Made by a program: the position numbers and the translations under genes. From positions 124,001 through 188,000 of the forward strand of contig NZ_LSGW01000047.1 of assembly GCF_001643305.1 (NCBI RefSeq): 64,000 nucleotides of DNA. Direction: 5' to 3'. The notes under the pieces are model-generated. The model had not been told where the DNA came from, ran no database searches, and saw nothing but the letters and a program-made list of their open reading frames with translations. Of the stretch, positions 8,456 to 17,129 are shown piece after piece (the stretch's first letter is position 1; every line of letters starts with the position of its first letter). This stretch comes from Aeromonas salmonicida subsp. salmonicida. GTDB taxonomy: Bacteria > Pseudomonadota > Gammaproteobacteria > Enterobacterales > Aeromonadaceae.

Positions 8456-8923
8456 TTACTCTTCGTCGCAGATTGGATGGGCAAATTCCAGCGCCATATC
8501 CCATGGCTGCTCAATCCAGGTGTCTTGCGGAATGGCGACCTCGAAATCATCCACCAGCGGCTCACCCATCGGCTTGGCGAAGATGGTGATGAACTTGGCT
8601 TTGGGATAAAGATCGCGGATTGCCTTGGCAGTGCCACCGGTATCCACCAGATCGTCCACCACCAGCCAGCCTTCACCATCACCTGCGGTGGTGGCAGCCT
8701 TCACCACCACCAGATCACGCTGGTTATTGTGGTCATAGCTGGAGATGCACAGGGTTTCGACATTACGGATGCCAAGTTCGCGAGCCATCAGCGCGGCGGG
8801 CACCAGACCACCACGGCTAACCGCTATGATCCCTTTCCACTGGCTGACAGGCAGTTGACGACGGGCCAGACGGCGCGCTTCACGTTGCAGGTTATCCCAT
8901 GAGACGTAGAATTTTTTCGGCAT
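8456..8923 (-). CDS. gpt: Xanthine-guanine phosphoribosyltransferase
   Basis: This 155-residue purine-salvage enzyme transfers phosphoribosyl from PRPP to guanine, xanthine and, less well, hypoxanthine. Length fits the family (152 residues in E. coli). The PRPP loop is visible as [17 protein letters not shown] (residues 86-102), with the early [12 protein letters not shown] loop and the C-terminal base-binding region ending [12 protein letters not shown]. It is transcribed away from pepD, as in E. coli. The ATG is at 8923 with GAGATC upstream. Confidence 0.97.
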   Translation of the reverse strand: MPKKFYVSWDNLQREARRLARRQLPVSQWKGIIAVSRGGLVPAALMARELGIRNVETLCISSYDHNNQRDLVVVKAATTAGDGEGWLVVDDLVDTGGTAKAIRDLYPKAKFITIFAKPMGEPLVDDFEVAIPQDTWIEQPWDMALEFAHPICDEE

Positions 8924-9290
8924 GTTATCGATCTCGAAGAGTTATATAAAACAATTACTTAAAAAATAATCGCCTCGCGTTCACGCGCGGCTGAGTCAAT
9001 GCTGGCGCCTCTGTCTCCCGAATTCGGCTTGCACGTTGGCTGCCCCAGGGCTGGAACCTCGGCAGCAAAAACGGATTCAATGAAAGCGGGATGGGCATAG
9101 CTGTCGGCCATGTCGTTTGGAGGAAAGACCCCAGACAGGCTGTTGGGCCGGGATGATAGCACCGTTTGCGGATAAATTGACTGGCAAACGTATGCGAAAT
9201 ACAGGAAAAAAACTGCATCATCCCGCTCGCGCCATTCGGCTTTGGCCTGCCACACGCGCTGCATAACCAGACGCTGGCGCCAATTGCAGA
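8924..9290. other. Intergenic region upstream of gpt without a recognised gene
   Basis: I see no convincing coding sequence here. Two overlapping minus-strand open frames (about 88 and 121 codons) have no recognisable domain, no good ribosome site and an odd composition. The stretch probably holds the gpt promoter and leader, and it ends at the terminator of the 28-codon ORF. Confidence 0.5.
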
Positions 9291-9292
9291 TA

Positions 9293-9340
9293 AAAAAATA
9301 GCAGGGGGAGGATAGATTCCTCACTCACCTGCTGCTGCAT
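9293..9340 (-). terminator. Terminator of the 28-codon ORF transcript
   Basis: On the minus strand, GAGGA-ATCTA-TCCTC sits inside a longer AGCAG...CTGCT pairing and is followed directly by ATTTTTTTAT (9294-9301). It lies about 35-80 bases past the small ORF's stop, which marks a discrete short transcript. Confidence 0.7.
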
Positions 9341-9372
9341 CTTGCGTGTTGCCCCTGTGGGGCGCCCCTGGC

Positions 9373-9459
9373 TTAGCGGTAAGCGAAGGGATTCGGGTAG
9401 CTATAACCCTGGGTATAAAGTGATTGGGCAAACCAATAGGTTGAATTGCTGCCGGACAT
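9373..9459 (-). CDS. 28-residue aromatic micro-protein
   Basis: This tiny ORF encodes MSGSNSTYWFAQSLYTQGYS plus eight further residues ending FAYR. It is rich in Tyr, Ser and Asn, has no charge until the final Arg, and has no membrane span. AGGAG lies six bases before the ATG, an excellent ribosome site. The transcript context is convincing: a CRP consensus site and a possible -10 (TAAATT) lie upstream, a roughly 150-base leader carries a 30-bp tandem repeat, and a strong terminator follows. I do not recognise the protein. It could be functional itself or mark a dual-function small RNA. Confidence 0.6.
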   Translation of the reverse strand: MSGSNSTYWFAQSLYTQGYSYPNPFAYR

Positions 9460-9606
9460 AGTAAAACTCCTGATTGCTTAACAAGTTACGTACCTTTAAT
9501 GCGGGCTCAAATCCTTGAACAGATACTCGGTTCCATGGAGGCGCACTTGCTTTGCTTCGGTTCCCTGGAGGCACTCCTCGTCATCCTGACGGGTGGCGAA
9601 CCACGG
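9460..9606 (-). promoter_or_regulatory. Leader with 30-bp tandem repeat and GGA motifs
   Basis: Upstream of the 28-codon ORF, TCGGTTCC-A/C-TGGAGGC occurs twice (9527 and 9557), exactly 30 bp apart. In the transcript sense the leader contains six GGA triplets (complements at 9468, 9512, 9532, 9562, 9575 and 9584), several as ANGGA; the last one is the Shine-Dalgarno site. This resembles targets of CsrA/RsmA, which is an inference. Confidence 0.4.
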
Positions 9607-9645
9607 TCACTAATTTACCAGTCGGCGCCATAAACACAATGTTTT

Positions 9646-9661
9646 TGTGATGTGTGTCACA
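9646..9661. promoter_or_regulatory. CRP consensus site
   Basis: TGTGA-TGTGTG-TCACA matches the CRP core (TGTGA-N6-TCACA) perfectly. It lies between the divergent 28-codon ORF and pepD. A possible -10 (TAAATT, 9613-9618 on the minus strand) at suitable distance makes the small ORF the likelier target. Confidence 0.75.
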
Positions 9662-9854
9662 TAATTTCTTTTGTGCTGGGTCTGGTCACTCACACATCGG
9701 CTGCACGCTGTGAAGCGCCAGATTGTCAGCACAAGTCGCCCGCAATTTGCGCTGTTCGCTCACATTTTTGTGTGATTGACTGTATTATCGTTATCCTCTT
9801 CCCCGGCCCGTTGATGGGGCCCAATCATTTTCCTTGCTGGTAAGGAGTCCCGAC

Positions 9855-11306
9855 GTGGCACAGCTTAGTTCTCTCTCTCCCAAACTGATTTGGCATTTCT
9901 TCGAGCAGATCTGCTCCATTCCCCACCCTTCCAAGCACGAAGCCCGCTTAAGCGCCTGGATAATGCAGTGGGCCCAAGAGGAAGGTCTCGCGGTCAAGCA
10001 AGATGCCGTGGGCAACATCATCATCAAAAAGCCGGCCACCCCCGGGATGGAAAACCGCAAGGGTGTGGTGCTGCAGGCCCATATCGACATGGTGCCCCAG
10101 GCCAACGCCGACACCCGGCATGATTTCACCCAAGATCCCATCGATGCCTATATAGACGGTGACTGGGTGACGGCACGCGGTACCACCCTCGGTGCCGACA
10201 ACGGCATGGGCATGGCCGGCTGCCTGGCCGTGCTGGCCGACAAGAGCCTCAAGCATGGCCCGCTGGAAGTGCTGCTGACCACGGACGAAGAGACCGGCAT
10301 GACGGGCGCATTCGGACTGGAAGCAGGCTGGCTGGAAGGCGAAATTCTGCTCAACACCGACTCGGAAGAGGATGGTGAGGTCTACATGGGTTGCGCCGGT
10401 GGCGTGGATGCCAATATTCGCTTCCCGCTGGAGCTGGTAGCCCCTACCGAAGGTGAAGGGTTTGAACTGCAGGTGAAGGGGCTGCGTGGCGGTCACTCCG
10501 GCGTTGACATCCACCGCGGTCGTGGCAACGCCAACAAGCTGCTGGTACGCCTGCTCAAGGCTGCAGAGCCACTGGGGGTGCGTCTGGCCGAGATCCATGG
10601 CGGCACCCTGCGCAACGCCATTCCGCGCGAAGCCCGTGCCAAGCTGCTGGTACCCGCTGCTCACGTCAATGAATTCAAGGCCCTGGTCGATCGCTACGCC
10701 GGTATCTACCAGAGCGAACTGACCGCCACCGAAGCCAACCTGACAGTGCTGCTCACGGCTCAAGACAAACCGGCCAAACTGATGAGCGAGACCCTGCAGG
10801 CCCGTCTGCTGGACGCCCTGATGGCCTGCCCGAACGGCGTTATCCGCATGAGCGATGCCATCCCGGGCGTCACCGAGACCTCCACCAACCTCGGCGTCAT
10901 CAAGACGCTCGAAGGTGAGGTCTATGTGCAGTGCCTGATCCGCTCCCTCATCGACTCCGGTCGCGAGAGCGTCGAACAGATGACTCGCTCCCTGTTCAAT
11001 CTGGCCGGTGCCAGCTGTGAATTTACCGGCGCTTATCCTGGCTGGGCGCCAGATGTGGACTCCCCCGTCATGGCACTGGTACGCAACAGCTACCAGACCC
11101 TGTTCGGCGAGATGCCCAACGTCATGGTGATCCACGCAGGCCTGGAGTGCGGCCTGTTCAAGAGCGCCTACCCGGATTGGGACATGGTCTCCTTCGGCCC
11201 GACCATTCGTGGCGCCCACTCACCGGACGAGAAGGTACATATCCCGGCCGTCGAGCGCTTCTGGCAGCTGCTGGTCCATGTGCTGGAACAGATCCCGGCC
11301 AAGTAA
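9855..11306 (+). CDS. pepD: Aminoacyl-histidine dipeptidase (peptidase D)
   Basis: This 483-residue M20-family metallodipeptidase hydrolyses Xaa-His and other dipeptides in the cytoplasm. Metal-binding and catalytic segments are visible: VVLQAHIDMV (His, Asp), LGADNGMG (bridging Asp), LTTDEETG (catalytic and metal Glu), LNTDSEEDG, and the late metal HSPDEKVHI. The GTG at 9855 is the preferred start because AAGGAG lies eight bases upstream and MAQLSSLSPKLIW aligns with the start of E. coli PepD. A TTG 21 bases earlier also keeps frame. It is divergent from gpt, as in E. coli, and a terminator follows. Confidence 0.96.
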   Translation: MAQLSSLSPKLIWHFFEQICSIPHPSKHEARLSAWIMQWAQEEGLAVKQDAVGNIIIKKPATPGMENRKGVVLQAHIDMVPQANADTRHDFTQDPIDAYIDGDWVTARGTTLGADNGMGMAGCLAVLADKSLKHGPLEVLLTTDEETGMTGAFGLEAGWLEGEILLNTDSEEDGEVYMGCAGGVDANIRFPLELVAPTEGEGFELQVKGLRGGHSGVDIHRGRGNANKLLVRLLKAAEPLGVRLAEIHGGTLRNAIPREARAKLLVPAAHVNEFKALVDRYAGIYQSELTATEANLTVLLTAQDKPAKLMSETLQARLLDALMACPNGVIRMSDAIPGVTETSTNLGVIKTLEGEVYVQCLIRSLIDSGRESVEQMTRSLFNLAGASCEFTGAYPGWAPDVDSPVMALVRNSYQTLFGEMPNVMVIHAGLECGLFKSAYPDWDMVSFGPTIRGAHSPDEKVHIPAVERFWQLLVHVLEQIPAK

Positions 11307-11382
11307 ACCTGCAAGCTCATCAGCGGGAGTCGGCCTCTGATCTTTCGCAGAATAGGCTAGTCCGCTAGCACTATGATTTATG

Positions 11383-11408
11383 CCCCGCCCAGTGCGGGGT
11401 ATTTTTTT
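11383..11408 (+). terminator. Terminator after pepD
   Basis: CCCCGC / GCGGGG stem with a 5-base loop, followed by TATTTTTTT, 77 bp past the pepD stop. Confidence 0.85.
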
Positions 11409-11618
11409 GCAACCGTCACCCGCGGAGCCGTGCCAGCACACTCCCGAGGAGTCGGATCGGCGCATCTGCAGGTCCCCTTCTTTGATCCACCCGCCCTTCA
11501 TCTGTTTGAGCATCCCAATACCGCCATCCGGCGATGCATGTCTCTGAAACCGTCTCCATGAACAGAACTGGGTTTGAAAACCTTTTCCATGATTTATGTA
11601 ACTTTACCACTCAAAAAG

Positions 11619-11632
11619 TTGATCCATATCAC
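11619..11632. promoter_or_regulatory. FNR-like site
   Basis: TTGAT-CCAT-ATCAC differs from the FNR consensus TTGAT-N4-ATCAA by one base. It lies 86 bp upstream of the 39-codon ORF and 20 bp upstream of a CRP site. Confidence 0.5.
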
Positions 11633-11652
11633 ATAAGGCCATAGGATCAAAT

Positions 11653-11668
11653 TGTGACTCAGGTCACA
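11653..11668. promoter_or_regulatory. CRP consensus site
   Basis: TGTGA-CTCAGG-TCACA matches the CRP core perfectly. Its centre is about 45 bp upstream of the start of the 39-codon ORF, close enough to overlap a promoter. Confidence 0.75.
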
Positions 11669-11704
11669 AACAACAATTAGATAACAGAGCGATGAGGTGA
11701 ATAT

Positions 11705-11824
11705 ATGTTTGAGAACCTGGCAGTATTGTTCCACCTTAAGGGTGCAACCAGCAAAAAAGGCGCCGTAGAGAAAGACACCTACGCCCCGTCAACCCGTGAG
11801 TACTACTTCCGTTACGGTGCCTGA
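11705..11824 (+). CDS. 39-residue small protein, CRP/FNR-linked
   Basis: This micro-ORF reads MFENLAVLFHLKGATSKKGA, then VEKDTYAPSTREYYFRYGA. It is basic in the middle and aromatic at the end, with no clear membrane span. GATGAGGTG precedes the ATG at 11705. A perfect CRP site and a near-perfect FNR site lie just upstream, and an intrinsic terminator ends the transcript at about 11982. Function is unknown. The short transcript with a structured 3' region could also act as a regulatory RNA. It is not part of the minus-strand importer operon that converges on it. Confidence 0.6.
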   Translation: MFENLAVLFHLKGATSKKGAVEKDTYAPSTREYYFRYGA

Positions 11825-11878
11825 TGCATCAGGGAAGTACATTAAAAGTAGTAAAATTACACACATTATAATCCGTAC

Positions 11879-11905
11879 AACAGCCACCCCATGTCGGGGC
11901 CGCTG
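11879..11905 (+). repeat. Hairpin in the 3' region of the 39-codon transcript
   Basis: ACAGC...GCTGT encloses CCCC...GGGG with a 5-base loop. There is no U-run, so it is RNA structure rather than a terminator. Confidence 0.5.
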
Positions 11906-11956
11906 TCCTGCCCTGGCCAGATGTTCCACGGCCAAACCTGAACTCCAACCATGAAG

Positions 11957-11982
11957 ATGGGGCCCACAGGCCCCATTTTTTT
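11957..11982 (+). terminator. Terminator of the 39-codon ORF transcript
   Basis: ATGGGGCC / GGCCCCAT with a 4-base loop, followed by six T residues. Confidence 0.85.
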
Positions 11983-12027
11983 ATTGCTTCTCTTCCCTGC
12001 CCTCTGGCTGTGACGCCGGCAGCGGCA

Positions 12028-13035
12028 TCACACCGCCTTTCCCAACGGCACCGCCTCAGCCACCGGCAAGGGGGTGTGGCAAGCTACCTCATGGGCATCC
12101 CCATCACAAATCTGCAGGCTCGGTGCCGTATTGCGGCACAGATCCGTGGCATGGGGGCAGCGTTGATGAAAGTGGCAACCGCTGGGTGGCGATATGGGAG
12201 AAGGTACATCGCCGGTCAGCAGGATGCGCTGGTTGCGACGGCGCGGATCCGGTACCGGAATGGCCGAGATCAGCGCCTGGGTATAGGGATGGCGAGGGGA
12301 CAGGTAGAGGGTTTGCGCATCCGCCAGCTCGACAATCCTTCCTAAATACATGACGGCAATGCGATCCGAGATGTGTTTCACCACCGACAGGTCGTGGGCG
12401 ATGAAGATGATGGCGAGGTTCATCTCCCGCTGCAGGTTGAGCAGCAGATTGACGATTTGGGACTGCACCGATACATCGAGGGCCGATACGGCCTCGTCGC
12501 ACACCAGCAGCTTGGGCTTGAGGGCGATGGCGCGGGCGATGCCGATGCCGATGCGCTGACGCTGACCGCCGGAGAACTCGTGGGGGTAGCGATCCACCGC
12601 ACTTTTCGGCAAACCGACCTTGTCCAGCAGCGCCAATACCCATTCTCGCCGCTGCTGACTGTCGCCCTTGCCATGAATGATGAAAGGCTCTTCCAGGATC
12701 TGGCCCACCGTATGGCGGCTATTGAGGGATTCTGCAGGATCCTGAAACACCATCTGCATCTCCTGGCGCAGGGAACGCATCTCTCTGGTCGAGAGCTTGG
12801 TGATATCCCGCCCCTCGAAACTGATGGTGCCGGCAGTCGGCTCGAACAACTTGAGCAGTGAACGCCCCAGGGTGGACTTGCCACAACCTGACTCCCCTAC
12901 CAGCCCAAGCGTCTCCCCCTGTTTCAGATCGAAACTGATGCCATCCACCGCATAAACGGTGTAGTGCTTGCGCAAAAAGCCACCGCCCAGCCGAAAATGC
13001 TGTTTCAAATCCCGCACGGATAAAAGCGTGTTCAT
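12028..13035 (-). CDS. Peptide ABC importer ATPase, DppF/OppF type
   Basis: This 335-residue ATPase of the oligo/dipeptide importer class has Walker [19 protein letters not shown] (about residues 48-65), the signature FSGGQRQRIGIGIARA and Walker B LLVCDEAVSALD. Its C-terminal oligopeptide-transporter extension contains RCPHATDLC, a cysteine motif linked to a [4Fe-4S] site in this family. Its ATG at 13035 overlaps the previous ATPase stop by four bases (ATGA), showing translational coupling. It is the last gene of the operon and pairs with the DppD-type subunit to energise the two permeases. Confidence 0.9.
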   Translation of the reverse strand: MNTLLSVRDLKQHFRLGGGFLRKHYTVYAVDGISFDLKQGETLGLVGESGCGKSTLGRSLLKLFEPTAGTISFEGRDITKLSTREMRSLRQEMQMVFQDPAESLNSRHTVGQILEEPFIIHGKGDSQQRREWVLALLDKVGLPKSAVDRYPHEFSGGQRQRIGIGIARAIALKPKLLVCDEAVSALDVSVQSQIVNLLLNLQREMNLAIIFIAHDLSVVKHISDRIAVMYLGRIVELADAQTLYLSPRHPYTQALISAIPVPDPRRRNQRILLTGDVPSPISPPSGCHFHQRCPHATDLCRNTAPSLQICDGDAHEVACHTPLPVAEAVPLGKAV

Positions 13036-14090
13036 ACGGCCAGCTCCTTCCAATGGTGACAGGCAACCCTGTGGTGGGGATTGAGCTGTTCAGTCGCCGG
13101 AATGGCGATCACACAGAGCTCGGTGGCGTGTGGACAGCGATTGGAAAAACGACACCCGGCCGGCATCTCGTGCAGGGCGGGCACCTGACCCTTGATGGTC
13201 TTTAGCAGGCTCTTGGGCACATCTTCCAGCCGAGGGATCGAGCTCATCAAACCATGAGTATAGGGATGGTGCGGACTGTCAAACAGCTCAAAGACATCGG
13301 CCTGCTCCACCGCCCGGCCGGCGTACATCACCACCACCTCGTCGCACAGCTCGGCCACCACACCAAGGTCGTGAGTGATGAAGATGATGGCCATGCCCGT
13401 CTGGGCCTGCAGCTCTTTCATCAGCTCCAGGATCTGGGCCTGGATGGTCACATCCAGCGCCGTGGTGGGCTCGTCACAGATGAGCAGGTCCGGCTCGCAA
13501 GAGAGCGCCATGGCAATCATTACCCGCTGGCGCATGCCACCCGACAGATTGTGAGGGTAGACGGCAAAGCGCTGGGTTGGCTCAGGTATGCCCACCTTCT
13601 GCAGCATGGCGATAGCCGCTTCCTTGCGCTGGACCTTGCTGTACTCTGGCCTGTGAAGGCGAAACACCTCCATCAGCTGATCACCGACCGTCTGCACCGG
13701 GTTGAGCGCCGTCATCGGCTCTTGGAAGATCATCGAAATACGGTTGCCGCGAACCTTGTACATCTGATCCGGCGCCAGGGTGAGCAACTCCTCTCCCTGA
13801 AAGCGGATGGAACCCGCCACCACCTGACCATGGGGCTTGGGCAAGAGCCCCATGATGGCGAGCGAGGTGACGCTCTTGCCGCAGCCGGACTCGCCGACTA
13901 TCCCCAGAGTCTGGCCCGGGGCCACAGAGAAGCTGACCCCGTCGAGTACTTTTATCTTGCCGTCGTCGACGGCGAACTCCACCTCGAGATCACGTACCTC
14001 GAGAATAGAGGCGCTGCTCTGGCCGTTATCAACGGTGAACTTCACCCCATTATCTCGGACGTCGAGGATGGGAGCCTGTATGGTTGGCAT
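13032..14090 (-). CDS. Peptide ABC importer ATPase, DppD/OppD type, with duplicated N-terminal strand
   Basis: This ATPase has 352 residues counted from the ATG at 14090. Motifs are Walker [20 protein letters not shown], signature [16 protein letters not shown], Walker [13 protein letters not shown] and the C-terminal [14 protein letters not shown] cluster. The N-terminus is unusual: an [16 protein letters not shown] segment is followed about 25 residues later by [16 protein letters not shown], so the first beta-strand unit appears twice. GAAGGGAG lies upstream of the chosen ATG. An alternative ATG at 14129 would overlap the binding-protein gene by 14 bases. It is coupled to the downstream ATPase by an ATGA overlap. 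Confidence 0.88.
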   Translation of the reverse strand: MPTIQAPILDVRDNGVKFTVDNGQSSASILEVRDLEVEFAVDDGKIKVLDGVSFSVAPGQTLGIVGESGCGKSVTSLAIMGLLPKPHGQVVAGSIRFQGEELLTLAPDQMYKVRGNRISMIFQEPMTALNPVQTVGDQLMEVFRLHRPEYSKVQRKEAAIAMLQKVGIPEPTQRFAVYPHNLSGGMRQRVMIAMALSCEPDLLICDEPTTALDVTIQAQILELMKELQAQTGMAIIFITHDLGVVAELCDEVVVMYAGRAVEQADVFELFDSPHHPYTHGLMSSIPRLEDVPKSLLKTIKGQVPALHEMPAGCRFSNRCPHATELCVIAIPATEQLNPHHRVACHHWKELAV

Positions 14091-14115
14091 AACAGCCGCT
14101 CCCTTCTCAATGGCA

Positions 14116-15933
14116 TCAATAATGTGCATAGGTCTTGTCGAGCAGGTTGATGGGCGCCAGCGCCTCTCCTGCCTCCTTGGCTTTCAGGGTCTCTTCCTTC
14201 ACCTTGGGATCGAGCCAGAGCAGACCGCCGCTGCTGTGGGGATAACCATCCATGGGCCAGTAGAGCTGATCAGGGGTATTTCTGGTGGCCGGCACCTCGG
14301 GCAGCATCACATGGCGCCAGCTGCTGGCCCGCACATAGTTGAGCTGCACCCCGGGCACGAAAATGGCGAGATCATAGATGAGCTGCTGGATCTGACGGGA
14401 AATCCCGGCCCGCTTGGCCATGTCGAACTCTATGTTGTAAGCGTCGATCAGAGTGTCGAGCTCCTTGTCAGCCACGTTGAACAAGTTGTTGGTCTGGGGC
14501 TTGTTGGCGTTGGCCGAATGGAAGGATTCCCAATACTGGGGATAGAGACCACCGCCGCCCCAACCGAGCCAGGCTGCCTCGTGTTTCTTCTCCAGCATCA
14601 CCTTGAAGCCGGTGGCGCCATCCACCAGGTTGAGCTCCAGATCCAGGCCCGCCTTCTTGGCTTCCTCTTTGAGCACAGTCAGTCGCTTGGAGTGCTCCTG
14701 GGTGGTGTAGGTGAGCGCCAGGGTCAGCCGCTCGCCCTTGTCATTTTGCAAGATGCCGTCCGGCCCCGGTTTGTTGTAGCCGCCCTTGGCGAAGTACTCC
14801 CGTGCCTTGGTGATGTCATAAGTCCGGCTTGGCAGTGACATGTCGGTAAAGTCACCGAAACCCGAGCCGAAAGTGGTCGCCCTGTCATAGTCGCCACGCA
14901 GTACCGTCTCGATCATCTTGTCTAGGTTCATGGCATGCTGAATGCCGAGGCGCACGTTCACGTCCACCAGCTTGGGGTTACTGACATTGAGGTGTACCCC
15001 CTGCCCCCCCTGCTTGGTGTCGGTCATGGCCATCACCTTCTGCACATACCCTTTCTTGTATTCCGGCGTGACTGCTTTTTCATGCCACCAGTTGGGCAGG
15101 ATCATCTCGAAGGTATCGAGCTCCCCCTTCAGGAAGTGGCGAAACGCTATGTTGTGATCCCGGATCACCTGTACCTTGATGGTGTCAATATTGAATCTGT
15201 GCTGGTTGTAACGATCGTCTTTGGCCCACCAGTCTTGCTGCTTGCTGAAGGTGATGGACTTGCCCTTCTTGACCTCGCTCATCACATAGGGGCCAGTGGT
15301 CGGGACCACGGCCCAGTTGTACTTTTTCACCCAGTTGGGGTCGAGCTTGTAATAGTGCCTGGGCTGAGGCCACAGCTCAGTGGTGTTGAGCAGGTCCAGC
15401 TTGGCCTTGCGGCTGCCCGCCTTGACCAGAATGGTGTGGGCATCAATCTTGTCTACCACCACCACTTCGGTGGTGTAGTAGTTGTTGAACCAGGGGGCCC
15501 GGATCTCCTTGGAGCGCATCATTTCGTAGCCGAAGGTGTAGTCATCGGCGGTAACCGGCTTGCCATCGGACCACTTGGCGCGCGGATCCAGCTTGAAATA
15601 GACGGTCTGGCTGTCTGGTGCTATGGCCCAATGAGTCGCCAGCGATGGTATGGGATTGCCAGTATTGGGGTGAAAACTGATGAGTCGCAGCTGGTTATCC
15701 AGAATATAGGAGCGGAACGAACCATTGGAGTCCGGCCCCACGGTGCGAAACGTCAGGGGAAAGCTGTCGACAAACATGGTGATGGCACCACCGGGCAGCG
15801 CCTTGGGAGACGCGAATGTCGGGTCAGTATCGTTGGTCTCCCACTTGAGATCTGCGGGCAGACTGGCGGCCCAACCCCAGGATCCGTTCACCAGTAGAAA
15901 AAGAGCACCTATCCATTTGATTTTATTGTTCAT
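14116..15933 (-). CDS. Peptide-binding periplasmic protein, family 5, YejA-like
   Basis: This 605-residue extracytoplasmic solute-binding protein (SBP_bac_5) has a signal peptide (MNNKIKWIGALFLLVNGSWG then WAASLP). YejA-like features are the early segment TFRTVGPDSNGSFRSYILDN, the core WAIAPDSQTVYFKLDPRAKW and the dipeptide-pocket-type GEDLTFEM-like stretch (KGELDTFEMILPNWW). YejABEF of enterics imports peptides, including microcin C. Here the binding-protein gene lies between the permeases and two separate ATPases. A short gap of about 150 bp separates it from the YejE-like gene. Confidence 0.88.
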   Translation of the reverse strand: MNNKIKWIGALFLLVNGSWGWAASLPADLKWETNDTDPTFASPKALPGGAITMFVDSFPLTFRTVGPDSNGSFRSYILDNQLRLISFHPNTGNPIPSLATHWAIAPDSQTVYFKLDPRAKWSDGKPVTADDYTFGYEMMRSKEIRAPWFNNYYTTEVVVVDKIDAHTILVKAGSRKAKLDLLNTTELWPQPRHYYKLDPNWVKKYNWAVVPTTGPYVMSEVKKGKSITFSKQQDWWAKDDRYNQHRFNIDTIKVQVIRDHNIAFRHFLKGELDTFEMILPNWWHEKAVTPEYKKGYVQKVMAMTDTKQGGQGVHLNVSNPKLVDVNVRLGIQHAMNLDKMIETVLRGDYDRATTFGSGFGDFTDMSLPSRTYDITKAREYFAKGGYNKPGPDGILQNDKGERLTLALTYTTQEHSKRLTVLKEEAKKAGLDLELNLVDGATGFKVMLEKKHEAAWLGWGGGGLYPQYWESFHSANANKPQTNNLFNVADKELDTLIDAYNIEFDMAKRAGISRQIQQLIYDLAIFVPGVQLNYVRASSWRHVMLPEVPATRNTPDQLYWPMDGYPHSSGGLLWLDPKVKEETLKAKEAGEALAPINLLDKTYAHY

Positions 15934-16083
15934 GTTTGACTTCCAAGTCTAGCCCCTGCACTGGGGGTCTTGATTGATAACGGGTTTATCCCTTGCTCCC
16001 GGGTCCGCCTCTGGTGGCAGCCCGCCCTTCATTAATTACTGTTCGTAGCCAGCGTATACCAACGCGATGTAGCGCCAGCTTCG

Positions 16084-17127
16084 TCACTGATAACGGGTAA
16101 ATTTGCGCGGGTCAAACGCCTCGCGGATCGCCTCGCCAATAAAGGAGACCATGATCAGCACCAGACTCACCGCCGCCACCACTGAGCTCACGATCCAGAT
16201 GGCATCCAGATTGTTGATGCCCTGGGAGAGCAATTCACCCCAGCTTGGGGTCGGCGGCGCCAGGCCAAAGCCCAGATAATCCAGTGCCGTCAGGGTGGAG
16301 ATGTTGCCCACCACAGCAAACGGCGCCAGGGTGACGATCATCATCAGGGTATTGGGCAGTATGTGGTTGAAGATGATGCGTTTGGTGGTGGCCCCCTGGG
16401 CCCGCGCCGCCATCACATAGTCTCGCGCCCGCTCCTTGTAGGTGAGGGTACGCATGTACCAGGTGATCCCCATCCAGCCAAACAGCACGTTGATGCCGAC
16501 AAAGAGGCCAAAGTTGGGTTTGGCCAGCGACACCAGGATCATGATGACGTAGAGAAACGGCACCTGAGACCAGATCTCGATGAAGCGTTGCAGGATGAGA
16601 TCAAAGCGCCCGCCGAGGAATCCCATCATGCAGCCTATGGTCACCCCTATGGCATAGCTGGCCGCCAGGGCGATAAAGGCAAAGCCGATGGCGATGCGAA
16701 AACCGTACACCAGCCGCGCCAGCACGTCGCGACCGCTGGTGTCGGTGCCAAGGAAGTGGCGCTCCGCCACACTGGGAGCATAAGGGGGATAGGCATCCTC
16801 CTTGAAGTCCTGCTCATAGGGGTTCCAGGGCACCAGCGGCAGCAGTACCCAGTCGCCTTTGCCTTGTGCTGCGAACTTGGCTTTGAGCTGGCGGTAATTG
16901 GTCTCGTACTCGTAATCTAGCCCGAAGTGCTGGCCCGGGATCACATCACCGTAAGTGGGAAAGTGGAGCTGGCCCTGATAGCTCACCATCAGTGCCCGGC
17001 TGTTGACCAGCAGCTCCGCCAGCAGGGAGAACACCACCAGGGCAGTGAAGATGACAAACGAGTAGAAACCGCGCTTGATCGACTTGAAGCGCTTGAGTTT
17101 TTTCAGCGTAACCGGGTTGAGGTTCAT
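16084..17127 (-). CDS. Peptide ABC importer permease, YejE-like
   Basis: This 347-residue inner-membrane permease has a hydrophobic N-terminal segment (residues 20-45), then a periplasmic loop with the YejE-type phrases FPTYGDVIPG and LDYEYETNYRQLKAKF, then the BPD_transp_1 core of about five spans. The EAA motif region reads VMAARAQGATTKRIIFNHILPN. It ends PRKFTRYQ. It starts two bases after the YejB-like stop, so the two are expected to be co-translated. It forms the channel with the YejB-like subunit, whose gene is frameshifted in this sequence. Confidence 0.9.
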   Translation of the reverse strand: MNLNPVTLKKLKRFKSIKRGFYSFVIFTALVVFSLLAELLVNSRALMVSYQGQLHFPTYGDVIPGQHFGLDYEYETNYRQLKAKFAAQGKGDWVLLPLVPWNPYEQDFKEDAYPPYAPSVAERHFLGTDTSGRDVLARLVYGFRIAIGFAFIALAASYAIGVTIGCMMGFLGGRFDLILQRFIEIWSQVPFLYVIMILVSLAKPNFGLFVGINVLFGWMGITWYMRTLTYKERARDYVMAARAQGATTKRIIFNHILPNTLMMIVTLAPFAVVGNISTLTALDYLGFGLAPPTPSWGELLSQGINNLDAIWIVSSVVAAVSLVLIMVSFIGEAIREAFDPRKFTRYQ

Positions 17128-17129
17128 GG

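Noticed and set aside
8955..9324. Overlapping minus-strand frames upstream of gpt
   Set aside because: No recognisable domain, no ribosome site, and they overlap the likely gpt leader and the small-ORF terminator.
9765..9780. TCACA-N6-TGTGA inverted arrangement near the pepD promoter
   Set aside because: The half-sites face the wrong way for CRP; the true consensus is at 9646-9661.
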